Source: Amorphoplanes digitatis
GTDB lineage: Bacteria > Actinomycetota > Actinomycetes > Mycobacteriales > Micromonosporaceae
DNA: 64,000 bases
NCBI RefSeq assembly: GCF_014205335.1
Contig: NZ_JACHNH010000001.1
Location: 5,140,501 to 5,204,500 of the forward strand
Direction: 5' to 3'
A program made the translations under genes and the position numbers. The notes beneath the pieces were generated by a model, which worked only from the letters and a program-made list of their open reading frames with translations, was not told the origin of the DNA and did not search any database. How positions within the stretch are numbered: position 1 is the first letter of the stretch; every line of letters starts with the position of its first letter. Positions 54,896 through 63,137 of the stretch are shown one piece after another.

Positions 54896-55518
54896 CCGAC
54901 ACCAAGCAGCGGCTCCTCGACGGCACCCTGGCCGCGCTGGGCGAGCACGGCATCGCCGGCGTCTCGGCGCGCACGATCGCGGCGGCGGCCGGGGTCAACC
55001 AGGCGCTGGTGTTCTACCACTACGGCACGGTGGAGGAGCTCCTCGCCGCCGCGTGCCGGCAGGCGACGCTGGCCCGCGTCGCGGCGTACACCGAGCATTT
55101 CGCGGCGGTGACCTCGCTGCGCGAGCTGCTACGGGTGGGTCGCATGCTGCACGCCGAGGAGGTGCGGCAGGGCAACGTGTCGGTGCTGGCGCACATGCTC
55201 GCCGCCGGGCAGCACAGCGAGCGCATCGCCGAGACCACGGCGGCGGCCCTGCGGCTGTGGGTCGTGGAGATCGAGAAGGTGCTGGACCGGCTGCTGGCCG
55301 GGTCCCCCGCCGCGGAGATCGCCGACGTGCCCGGCCTGGCCCGGGCCGTCTCGGCCGCGTTCATCGGCCTCGAGCTGTACGAAGGCGTCGACGAGGCGGG
55401 CGCCGGCCAGGCGCTCGCCGCCCTCGACCGGCTCGCGGTGCTCATCGAGGTCATGGACGACCTCGGGCCGCTCGCGCGGCGCGCGCTGCGCAGGCGTCTC
55501 ACGCGCGGCGGGCGCTGA
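54892..55518 (+). CDS. TetR-family regulator
   Basis: 208 residues. HTH region KQRLLDGTLAALGEHGIAGV...VNQALVFYHYGTVEEL, then a helical ligand domain. ATG overlaps the previous stop; ribosome site AGGAGAGG. Last gene of the operon, so it probably represses it through the two palindromes at 52669-52728. The ligand is unknown; it could be a lipid-like molecule, given the SRPBCC and ICMT partners. Confidence 0.87.
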   Translation: MTDTKQRLLDGTLAALGEHGIAGVSARTIAAAAGVNQALVFYHYGTVEELLAAACRQATLARVAAYTEHFAAVTSLRELLRVGRMLHAEEVRQGNVSVLAHMLAAGQHSERIAETTAAALRLWVVEIEKVLDRLLAGSPAAEIADVPGLARAVSAAFIGLELYEGVDEAGAGQALAALDRLAVLIEVMDDLGPLARRALRRRLTRGGR

Positions 55519-55550
55519 CTTCAGCCACCCGGCGAAGCTTTGCGCCCGGC

Positions 55551-55588
55551 TTGAGAACGGCCTGAGACGGCGTTGAGGTAGCGCGCCG
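55551..55588 (+). promoter_or_regulatory. Triple 11-bp TTGA repeat, promoter 1
   Basis: TTGAG, CTGAG and TTGAG start at 55551, 55562 and 55573. The ATG at 55600 follows 27 nt after the third. Same layout as the promoters at 56157 and 58488. Confidence 0.65.
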
Positions 55589-55599
55589 AACTACGGGGC

Positions 55600-56043
55600 A
55601 TGACTGTCGCCCGCCTCATCGCCGTTCCCCCGTTCGTCGTCGCCGGTCCCGCCCAGCAGGCTTCGTCTGCGGGCGAGGCGGCCGTCGAGTTCTCCGTCGT
55701 CGTCCCCTTCCACAACCCCGGCGCCACGCTGCGCCGCGCGATCGAGCGGGTCGCCGAGACCCTGTACGCGCAGAACATCTCGTTCGAGATGATCGCCGTC
55801 CCCGGCGGCACGCGCGACGGCTCGGCGCGCACCCTCGACGGCCTGCCCTGGCTGCGGGTCATCGCCGACCCCGACCTCCAGGACAAGGGCGCCGCCCTCC
55901 AGTCCGGCATCGCCGCCGCCGGCGGCGAGTGGGTCGGCTGCATCGACGTCGACGCGGACATGGAGACCGAGATCGACCCGCACGAGCTGATCGAGTGCCT
56001 GCACCGCGCCCGCGAGAACGCCGCCCTCGCGGTGGCGGCCTGA
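55600..56043 (+). CDS. Truncated GT2-like protein
   Basis: 147 residues, resembling the first 150 of the full GT2 protein at 58537: FSVVVPFHNPGATLRRAIERV, DKGAALQSGIAAAGG and the DXD-like DVDAD. It ends at a stop soon after, before the acceptor-side and C-terminal helices. It may be a free regulator or a broken gene, but its codon usage and intact start/promoter argue against recent decay. A hairpin terminator follows. Activity as a glycosyltransferase is doubtful. Confidence 0.7.
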   Translation: MTVARLIAVPPFVVAGPAQQASSAGEAAVEFSVVVPFHNPGATLRRAIERVAETLYAQNISFEMIAVPGGTRDGSARTLDGLPWLRVIADPDLQDKGAALQSGIAAAGGEWVGCIDVDADMETEIDPHELIECLHRARENAALAVAA

Positions 56044-56082
56044 GCCTCGCACCACCCGCTCCACCCGTCCCACCCCGAACCC

Positions 56083-56121
56083 CTGACCCCGGCCCGCGCC
56101 CCCCACGCGCGCCGGGGTCAG
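56083..56121 (+). terminator. Hairpin after the truncated GT2 gene
   Basis: Arms CTGACCCCGG (56083-56092) and CCGGGGTCAG (56112-56121) pair perfectly around a C-rich loop. GC-rich terminator without U-run. Confidence 0.5.
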
Positions 56122-56156
56122 TTCATGTCCGGGCCCGGTCGAGACTTGCCGTGGAC

Positions 56157-56195
56157 TTGAAACCGGGTTGAGCCTGCCTTGAGGGTCGCTGCCGA
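56157..56195 (+). promoter_or_regulatory. Triple 11-bp TTGA repeat, promoter 2
   Basis: TTGAA, TTGAG and TTGAG start at 56157, 56168 and 56179. The EAL-gene ATG (56206) follows 27 nt after the third. Confidence 0.7.
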
Positions 56196-56205
56196 ACCAT
56201 GAACC

Positions 56206-56985
56206 ATGACCCTCAACGCGCCTGCCATGCGCAACCTCCGGGAAGTCATCCACTCGCAGGCGATCCAGCCGACGTTCCAGCCGGTAGTCCGCCTCGAGGA
56301 CGGCGTGGTCAAGGCGTACGAGGCCCTCGCGCGGTTCGACAAGGCGCACTTCCCCAACCCGGCGGACGCGTTCGCCGCCGCGCTGGCGGCCGGCGTCGGC
56401 GTCGACCTGGAACTGCTCGCGCTCGAGCGGGCGTTCGCGTACCTCGACGAGATGCCGGCCGAGGCCTGGCTGAGCGCGAACCTGTCGGTGGAGGCCCTGC
56501 TGGATCCGCGGGTGCACACCACCCTGCTCGAACATTGCGAGCGCGGCATCGCCGTCGAGCTGACCGAGCACACCCAGGTGCACGACTACCCGACGCTGGT
56601 GAAGGTCACCGAGGAGCTGCGCGCCGCCGGCATCCTGATCGCCGTCGACGACGCCGGCGCCGGCTTCGCCAGCCTGAGCCACATCCTCCAGCTGCGCCCG
56701 GACATCATCAAGCTCGACATCACCCTCACCCGCGGCGTCGACACCGACCCGGTCCGCATGGCCCTCGCGCGCTCGCTCGTCGGCTTCGCGAAGGACATCG
56801 GCGCCATGCTGATCGCCGAGGGCATCGAGACCGTCGCCGAGCACGAGAAGCTCCAGGCGCTCGGTGTCACGCTCGGGCAGGGCTACTTCATGGCGCGGCC
56901 CGGGCCGCTGCCGGACCGGGCCGAGATCACCGCCACGGGCCTACCTGCCGGCGAAATCTTCGTTTCCCGCCGGACCGACCGATAG
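56206..56985 (+). CDS. EAL-domain protein (c-di-GMP phosphodiesterase)
   Basis: 259 residues, a stand-alone EAL domain. Catalytic and metal residues appear intact: YEALAR (Glu39), SANLS (Asn), VELTEH (Glu), AVDDAGAG (Asp-Asp; DDFGTG in most members), IIKLD (Lys), IAEGIE (Glu) and LGQGYFMARP (Gln-Gly). It should hydrolyse c-di-GMP to pGpG. No sensor domain, so control is probably by expression. Shares its promoter layout with two GT2-like genes and precedes a response regulator. Confidence 0.88.
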   Translation: MTLNAPAMRNLREVIHSQAIQPTFQPVVRLEDGVVKAYEALARFDKAHFPNPADAFAAALAAGVGVDLELLALERAFAYLDEMPAEAWLSANLSVEALLDPRVHTTLLEHCERGIAVELTEHTQVHDYPTLVKVTEELRAAGILIAVDDAGAGFASLSHILQLRPDIIKLDITLTRGVDTDPVRMALARSLVGFAKDIGAMLIAEGIETVAEHEKLQALGVTLGQGYFMARPGPLPDRAEITATGLPAGEIFVSRRTDR

Positions 56986-57053
56986 GACTCGGAACCGCGC
57001 CACCCCCGTGCGCGGTGCCGTCCCCTCAGCTCGTCAGGAAGACTGGAGGTCAC

Positions 57054-57743
<690 letters not shown>

Positions 57744-57762
57744 TCTTCCGTACCCGTACGAA

Positions 57763-57793
57763 AGGCCCACGCGCACCGGGTGCGCGTGGGCCT
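57763..57793. terminator. Bidirectional hairpin terminator
   Basis: 14-bp perfect arms (AGGCCCACGCGCAC and its complement) with a 3-nt loop, between convergent genes (response regulator and exported protein). Confidence 0.7.
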
Positions 57794-57834
57794 CGTCGTA
57801 TCCGGACCCGGTCACCGGGCACCGCGGGTGCGGC

Positions 57835-58416
57835 TCAGCCGCGGCGCCGCAGGCGCTCGACGACGCCGGTCACCGTGGCGAGGCCGCGGCGGCGGTACCG
57901 GAACGCCACGGCGCCGAGCGCCGCGGCGGCGGCGGCCCACCACGCCAGGTCCTGAATGCCCCGGCCGGCCTGTTCCGGCGGGACCGAGCCGACGAGCGTC
58001 CGCATCGCGCCGGCCGGGGTCGTGCCCACCGCGAGCACGCTCGTGCCGGAGGAGAGGCGGTCCGTCGAGCCGTCGGTGACCGGCAGCACGGTGGTGTCCG
58101 GCGTCGGCGCGGGCGCGGGGGTCGCGGCGGCGCTGACGACCAGGACGCGCAGCGCGCCGGCGGCGTCCGCGACGACGGTCCGCTCCGCGGCGGCGCCGAC
58201 CCGCAGGTTCACCGGTGATCCGCCCTTGAAGCCGAGGGCGTAGACGGCCAGCCCGTCGCCGGCGGCCGCGTGCGGCCGCCACTGCACGGTGAGCGCGTCG
58301 GCGGTGCCGCCGTAGCCCGGCCCGTCGGCCAGCGCGGCGCCCGGTCCGGTGAACGCGCCCAGCGCCGCGGCGGCCAGCAGGAAGGGGCCAAGACGGCGGG
58401 GACGGTGACTGATCAT
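57835..58416 (-). CDS. Exported protein with C-terminal membrane anchor
   Basis: 193 residues. A Sec signal peptide (PFLLAAAALGAFTG) is followed by a beta-rich domain of about 60 residues, a Thr/Pro/Ala linker, a C-terminal hydrophobic helix (WWAAAAAALGAVAF) and an Arg-rich tail. This is the layout of a surface protein held by a C-terminal anchor; no sortase motif of the LPXTG type is visible. Family unknown. Confidence 0.7.
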   Translation of the reverse strand: MISHRPRRLGPFLLAAAALGAFTGPGAALADGPGYGGTADALTVQWRPHAAAGDGLAVYALGFKGGSPVNLRVGAAAERTVVADAAGALRVLVVSAAATPAPAPTPDTTVLPVTDGSTDRLSSGTSVLAVGTTPAGAMRTLVGSVPPEQAGRGIQDLAWWAAAAAALGAVAFRYRRRGLATVTGVVERLRRRG

Positions 58417-58487
58417 GGCCCGATAGTGACACGCCCCGGTTGCCAAACCGGTTCCCGCCGGGCACCGTACCGATCCTTGCTCCCGGC

Positions 58488-58526
58488 TTGAAGCCGGGTA
58501 GAGGTTGCGTTGAGGTTGCCCGCCGA
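58488..58526 (+). promoter_or_regulatory. Triple 11-bp TTGA repeat, promoter 3
   Basis: TTGAA, TAGAG and TTGAG start at 58488, 58499 and 58510. The GT2 ATG (58537) follows 27 nt after the third. Confidence 0.7.
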
Positions 58527-58536
58527 ACAACACGGC

Positions 58537-59436
58537 ATGACCGCGACGCTGCTCTCCTCCCCCGCTTCGACCGCTACCGCCCCCGTCCGCCCGGCGCTCT
58601 TCAACGCCTCGCGGTTGTGGGCAGCGGCCGACCCGGCCGTCGAGCTCACCGTCGTGGTGCCGTTCTACAACCCGGGCGCCGCGCTGCGCCCGACGGTGGC
58701 CCGGCTGGTGCAGAGCCTCGCCGCCGAGCAGGTCGGGTACGAGGTCATCGCGGTCTCGGACGGCTCGACCGACGGCTCCGAGCGCACCCTCGCCGGCCTG
58801 CCCGGCGTCCGGGTCATCGACAGCGGCGTCAACCAGGGCAAGGGCGGCGCGCTGCACCTGGGCTTCGCCGCCGCGCGCGGCGCCTGGGTCGGCTTCGTCG
58901 ACGCCGACGGCGACATCGACCCGAGCCACCTGACCGAGTACCTGCGCCTGGCGCGCGAGGGCGACCACGCGGGCGTCTACGCCGACAAGCGGCACGCCGG
59001 CTCCGCGAGCGCCTCCTCGCCGTTCCGCAAGCTGGTGTCGATGTTCTACTCCACGCTCGTGGCGCTGCTGTTCCTGCTCGGGATGCGCGACACCCAGACC
59101 GGCTGCAAGGTGCTGCGCCGCGACGTGCTGGCCGACCTGCTGCCCCGGCTGCGCGAGCGCCGCTTCGCCTTCGACCTCGAGTTCTTCGTCGCCGCCAAGG
59201 CGGCCGGCATCCGCGGCTTCGTCGGCGCGCCGGTCCGGCTCGAGGAGCGGGTCGCCGGCTCGACGGTCTCCTCCAAGGCGATCCTGCGCACCATCCGCGA
59301 CACGTTCGTCATCTTCGGCCGCCTGCACCTGACCCGCCAGTACCGCCCGGTCGCCACCGCCGCCGCGGTCACGACCCGCCCGAACGCCCCCGCCGCCGCG
59401 AACTCGTGGACCGGTCAGGTCGCCGAGGCCGCCTGA
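58537..59436 (+). CDS. GT2-family glycosyltransferase (DPM1-like)
   Basis: 299 residues. GT-A fold: LTVVVPFYNPGAALR, VSDGSTDGSE, QGKGGALHLGF, DXD-type FVDADGDID, and KRHAGSASAS followed by a short membrane-associated stretch (LVALLFLLGMRDTQTGCKVLRR), as in dolichyl-phosphate-mannose synthase-like enzymes. It probably transfers a sugar to a polyprenyl phosphate at the inner face of the membrane. Promoter shared in layout with the EAL and truncated GT2 genes. Its 3' end overlaps the convergent gene by 68 bp. Confidence 0.88.
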   Translation: MTATLLSSPASTATAPVRPALFNASRLWAAADPAVELTVVVPFYNPGAALRPTVARLVQSLAAEQVGYEVIAVSDGSTDGSERTLAGLPGVRVIDSGVNQGKGGALHLGFAAARGAWVGFVDADGDIDPSHLTEYLRLAREGDHAGVYADKRHAGSASASSPFRKLVSMFYSTLVALLFLLGMRDTQTGCKVLRRDVLADLLPRLRERRFAFDLEFFVAAKAAGIRGFVGAPVRLEERVAGSTVSSKAILRTIRDTFVIFGRLHLTRQYRPVATAAAVTTRPNAPAAANSWTGQVAEAA

Positions 59437-61609
59437 CCTCCGGTTCACCCGGCCCGGCCCGGCCGCGGCGCTCCAGGCGCGGCGTGTTCCACCAGCGCAA
59501 CAGGTCACGCCGGTGCTCCACCAGCCCCGACAGCAGCAGCGCCGCGATCGCCACCAGGGACACGTACAGCCCGAGCCGCAGCCACCGCCACGGCGTGTAG
59601 TGCACCGTCACCGCCTCGGCGCGGGCATCGACCGCGACCGTACCGGCCGCCGTCCGCCGGGCGGGCAGGCCACCCGCCGCCCAGCCCGATGACCACTCCT
59701 CGGGGATCACCACCCAGCCCGGCGCGCCGGCGTGCACCCGCCAGCTCGTGGAGGTGACCCGGTGTATCCCGCCGGACGCGGCCGAGGGCAGGGGTCCCCG
59801 CTCCGGGCCGCCCGGCAGCATCGCCTCGCTGCCCAGCACGCCCCGCGCGGCCAGGTCGACCGCCTCGTCGTAGCCGCCCGTCCGGGCGCCGACCACCCGG
59901 CCGGTTCCGGTCACCTCGACGCGGTAGACCTCTAGGTCCGGGGTGCTCAGCACCCGGCGCAGGTCGTTCTGGGTCTCCAGCCAGGCGTACTCGTCGGCCT
60001 CCCGGTCCCGCGCCAGCACGACGTAGCTGATGCCGAGCGGGGCGATCAGGCGGCCGAAGCCCTGTGTGACGCCGTCGGCGAGCAGGCGCTGCACGTACGC
60101 CGTGCGCAGCGAGTCCGAGTTCGTCCGCACCGCACCGAGCTCGACGGCGTCGCTGCTGAACACGGGCCGGCGGAAGAAGGCGCCGGCCGGCGTGGCGATG
60201 GTGCGCCCGTCGGTGAAGCCGAACGGCTGGTACAGGTGCCAGGGCAGGAAGAGCACGCCTCCGGTGCCGTTACCCATGATCTTGTCGGCCGTGTACCAGG
60301 ACTCCGGGTACCGGCTCACCCGGACGCTGCCGCCGAGGCCCCACGCGAGCGACGGCGCGACGGCGGCGTAGGCGCCCGCGACCGCCAGCAGCGCGGCGCC
60401 GGCGGCCACGCGGACCCGGGCGGGGCGGCCGGCCCGGCGGCAGGCGTAGTAGAGCGCCTCCGCGGTGACGCCGATGCCGACGGCGTAGGCCAGCATGGTC
60501 AGCGCGAGCCACTTCTGCTGCTCGCGCATCGCGGCGAAGAGGGGCACGACGTCGAACGCCCACCGGTACACCGCGGCCAGCGGGCCGTGTATGCCGGCGC
60601 CGAGCAGCAGGCCGCAGACGGCGATCGCGGACACCGGCGCGCCGGCCACCGGGTCACGGCGGCAGAGCCGGACCAGGCCCCAGACGGCGGCCGTCGCCAT
60701 GACGACCACGGGCACGAATCCCAGGGCGACCTGCGGGCTGCTGTCGGCGGCGCCGCGCCAGAATCCGCGCAGCGACAGCAGCGTCGGCAGCATCCCGCCG
60801 GGCCCGGCGTGCGGTGCGTACGCCTCCAGCTCCCGGCCGCCGACCCGCACGGTCAGGATCGCGTTCAGCATGACCGCGACCGCGTACGCGTAGACGCACC
60901 CGGCGAAGGCGATGATCAGGGCGGTGCGGACGAGATCCTTGCGCCCCGGCCGCGGCAGCAGCGCCACCGCGAGCAGGCAGGCCCCGCCCAGCCAGGCGGC
61001 GTGCGGGCCGACGACCATGGCCAGCGCGTACCAGACCGCGGGCCGGGCGGCGAACCACACGCGGCGCCGCCGCGCCCAGACCGCGGAGGCCAGCAGCCAG
61101 CTCAGCAGGCCGACGGAGAGCAGGAAGGCGACGTGGCCGGCCTGGACGCGCTCGACGACGTACGGGTTGCAGCACGCGAACAGGGCCGCGAAGTAGCGCC
61201 GCACCCGGCCGCCGCCGGCGAGCGCGGACACCCCGGACGCGACGATCGGGAAGTAGCACAGGACGATCAGCCAGCCCGTCGCGCCCGCGCCGACGACGGT
61301 ACGCAGCCCGTGCGTGAACAGCCGGTACGGCAGCGCGTCGAGCGCGGCCGGGTCGAGGCCGTACAGGCCCGCCGCGACGGCCTGGTGCGGCCCGGACACC
61401 CAGTCGAGCAGCAGCAGGTATCCGTCGCGGGTCCACGGCGCGACGACGATCAGACCGGCGACCAGGCCGAGCAGCGCCGACTCGGCGGTCAGCCGGGTGT
61501 CGCGCCGCCCGCCGCCGGGCCGCCGCCGGTCCGGCAGCCCGTCCGGAGGGGCGCCGGACCCGCGCCGGTCCGGCCGCGCGCCCCCGGCCCGTTTCGGTCC
61601 GGCCGTCAC
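59369..61609 (-). CDS. Large multipass membrane protein, possible GT-C glycosyltransferase
   Basis: 746 residues from a GTG overlapping the upstream stop (GTGA). About 12-14 helices run from residue 43 to 430 (LGLVAGLIVVAPWTRDGYLLLLDW...). A large soluble domain follows (about 440-680), then a final helix near 695-715. No clear catalytic motif; layout and neighbours (nucleotidyltransferase/kinase, flippase, GT2) suggest polyprenyl-linked polysaccharide assembly. The extreme C-terminus is Arg/Pro-rich and overlaps the GT2 gene on the other strand. Confidence 0.75.
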   Translation of the reverse strand: MTAGPKRAGGARPDRRGSGAPPDGLPDRRRPGGGRRDTRLTAESALLGLVAGLIVVAPWTRDGYLLLLDWVSGPHQAVAAGLYGLDPAALDALPYRLFTHGLRTVVGAGATGWLIVLCYFPIVASGVSALAGGGRVRRYFAALFACCNPYVVERVQAGHVAFLLSVGLLSWLLASAVWARRRRVWFAARPAVWYALAMVVGPHAAWLGGACLLAVALLPRPGRKDLVRTALIIAFAGCVYAYAVAVMLNAILTVRVGGRELEAYAPHAGPGGMLPTLLSLRGFWRGAADSSPQVALGFVPVVVMATAAVWGLVRLCRRDPVAGAPVSAIAVCGLLLGAGIHGPLAAVYRWAFDVVPLFAAMREQQKWLALTMLAYAVGIGVTAEALYYACRRAGRPARVRVAAGAALLAVAGAYAAVAPSLAWGLGGSVRVSRYPESWYTADKIMGNGTGGVLFLPWHLYQPFGFTDGRTIATPAGAFFRRPVFSSDAVELGAVRTNSDSLRTAYVQRLLADGVTQGFGRLIAPLGISYVVLARDREADEYAWLETQNDLRRVLSTPDLEVYRVEVTGTGRVVGARTGGYDEAVDLAARGVLGSEAMLPGGPERGPLPSAASGGIHRVTSTSWRVHAGAPGWVVIPEEWSSGWAAGGLPARRTAAGTVAVDARAEAVTVHYTPWRWLRLGLYVSLVAIAALLLSGLVEHRRDLLRWWNTPRLERRGRAGPGEPEVRRPRRPDRSTSSRRRGRSGGS

Positions 61610-63021
61610 CGGTGGCGGCGGCGCGGCGGTCCGTGTACCGCCTGCACCACCTCGGCGACCAGCTGCGCCAGCGGATCGGCGACCAGGCCGGAGGTGTCGA
61701 CGACCACCTCGGCGTGCCGGGCGGGATGCTCGGCGAGCAGTCCCCGGAACCGCTGCTGCTGGCCCGCCTGCTCAGTGAGGCTGCGCTCGGGCTTGCGGGC
61801 GTGGATGAGCTCGGCCGGCGCGTCCGGCAGGACCAGCACGTCCGGCGCCGGCACCACCCGTTCGGCGAAGCGTGCGGCGCGGGAGCCGGGCCACGGCGAC
61901 TCACGCAGGTCGTACACCCAGCGGTCGGCGATCACCACGCGGCGGCGGGCCACCGCCGGCGCGACCGTGCTCAGGTAACGCCAGAGGTACTCGCCGGCGT
62001 AGAACCACGCGGCCGCGCGGCGCAGCCCGGCGTGGTCGGACGGCACCGGCGCCGCCGCGGTGGCCGGCACCCGGGACGGCGCGGCGTCGTCCGGCGTCGG
62101 CGCGGTGGAGCCGACCCGGAGCACGCGGCGGGCCAGGGCGACGCCGGGCAGGTTGCCCCGGGCCATGCCGAAGTACGCCGCGCTGGTGTGCAGCCCGTAG
62201 CGGTGCAGGCGTTCGCGCAGCCCGTCGGCGACGGTCGACTTGCCGGAGCCGTCCGTGCCGACCAGGGCGACGACGACGCCGCGGGCGCGCAGGCCCAGCG
62301 GGCCGGCGGCCCACAGCGCCGGCACCACCGTGCGGCGCTGCGCCCAGGTGGACGCCACCACGGTGGGCGCCAGGCTCCGGGCGGCCAGGCGCAGCCGGGC
62401 CCGCCGGGTCAGGTCGGCGGCGGGCGGCGCGCCGGCGGCGACGGCGATCAGCTCGGCGGCGACCCGGGGGCCGAGCTGCCCGGCGAGGCGCCGGGCGAAG
62501 TCCTCGCGGTGACCGGGTGCGGACGCCACCCAGGCGGCGCGCGCCTCGTCGAGGCGGTGCCGGTGCGGCACCCGGCCGCGCAGGACCGGGCGGACCAGCA
62601 GGTCCGCGACCGCGGCGACGCCGGTGAGCCGGTGGGTGGCCGGATCGGTGGTGACCTGCGTGACAGGCACGAGCAGCACGGGCCCGACGCACAGGTGGCC
62701 GTAGGTCACGTCGACGACGGCCGGGCCGGTGGCGGTCTCGATCGACAGGCTCACGTGCCGCAGCCGGCGCGGGTCGTGCGCCTGCGCCACCCGGGCGCCG
62801 GCGTACCCGCGGGCGAGCACGTCGACCGGGTCGCCGTCCGACGGCGGCGCGGCGTACCAGATGTCGAGGTCCTTGGGCCCGGTGTCGGCCGCCCAGCGCT
62901 CGGCCGCGCCCGCCTCGCCCTGCCAGGCCCAGGGCCGCCCGCCGGCGTCGAGGGCGGCGGCGACGGCCGCCAGCAGGCCGGGCCGGCCGATTCGGGCCGC
63001 TCGTTGCCGATAATCAGTCAT
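61606..63021 (-). CDS. Nucleotidyltransferase-like domain fused to a thymidylate-kinase-like domain
   Basis: 471 residues starting MTDYRQRAARIG. The N-terminal 170 residues contain GPKDLDIWY, a pattern like small nucleotidyltransferases. The C-terminal part (about 265-471) is a P-loop kinase: VALVGTDGSGKSTVADGL, then a YAGEYLWRYL helix and RRVVIADRWVYDLR, as in thymidylate-kinase-like proteins of sugar biosynthesis loci. The fusion probably phosphorylates an unusual acceptor. It is coupled to the downstream membrane protein (GTGA). Confidence 0.75.
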   Translation of the reverse strand: MTDYRQRAARIGRPGLLAAVAAALDAGGRPWAWQGEAGAAERWAADTGPKDLDIWYAAPPSDGDPVDVLARGYAGARVAQAHDPRRLRHVSLSIETATGPAVVDVTYGHLCVGPVLLVPVTQVTTDPATHRLTGVAAVADLLVRPVLRGRVPHRHRLDEARAAWVASAPGHREDFARRLAGQLGPRVAAELIAVAAGAPPAADLTRRARLRLAARSLAPTVVASTWAQRRTVVPALWAAGPLGLRARGVVVALVGTDGSGKSTVADGLRERLHRYGLHTSAAYFGMARGNLPGVALARRVLRVGSTAPTPDDAAPSRVPATAAAPVPSDHAGLRRAAAWFYAGEYLWRYLSTVAPAVARRRVVIADRWVYDLRESPWPGSRAARFAERVVPAPDVLVLPDAPAELIHARKPERSLTEQAGQQQRFRGLLAEHPARHAEVVVDTSGLVADPLAQLVAEVVQAVHGPPRRRHR

Positions 63022-63079
63022 TTCATCCCGATTATGGACCCCGGGCCCGGCCCCGCGTCCGTGGTTTCGTGACCAGGTT

Positions 63080-63099
63080 CGCTCAACAACGCTCAACAA
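63080..63099. repeat. Two 10-bp direct repeats (CGCTCAACAA)
   Basis: Perfect tandem copies between the divergent kinase and flippase genes. On the minus strand they read TTGAG at 10-bp spacing, a loose echo of the TTGA boxes at 55-58 kb. Confidence 0.45.
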
Positions 63100-63137
63100 T
63101 CGGACAGGTCGGCGCCCCGGTCGTCGATAGAGACGGT

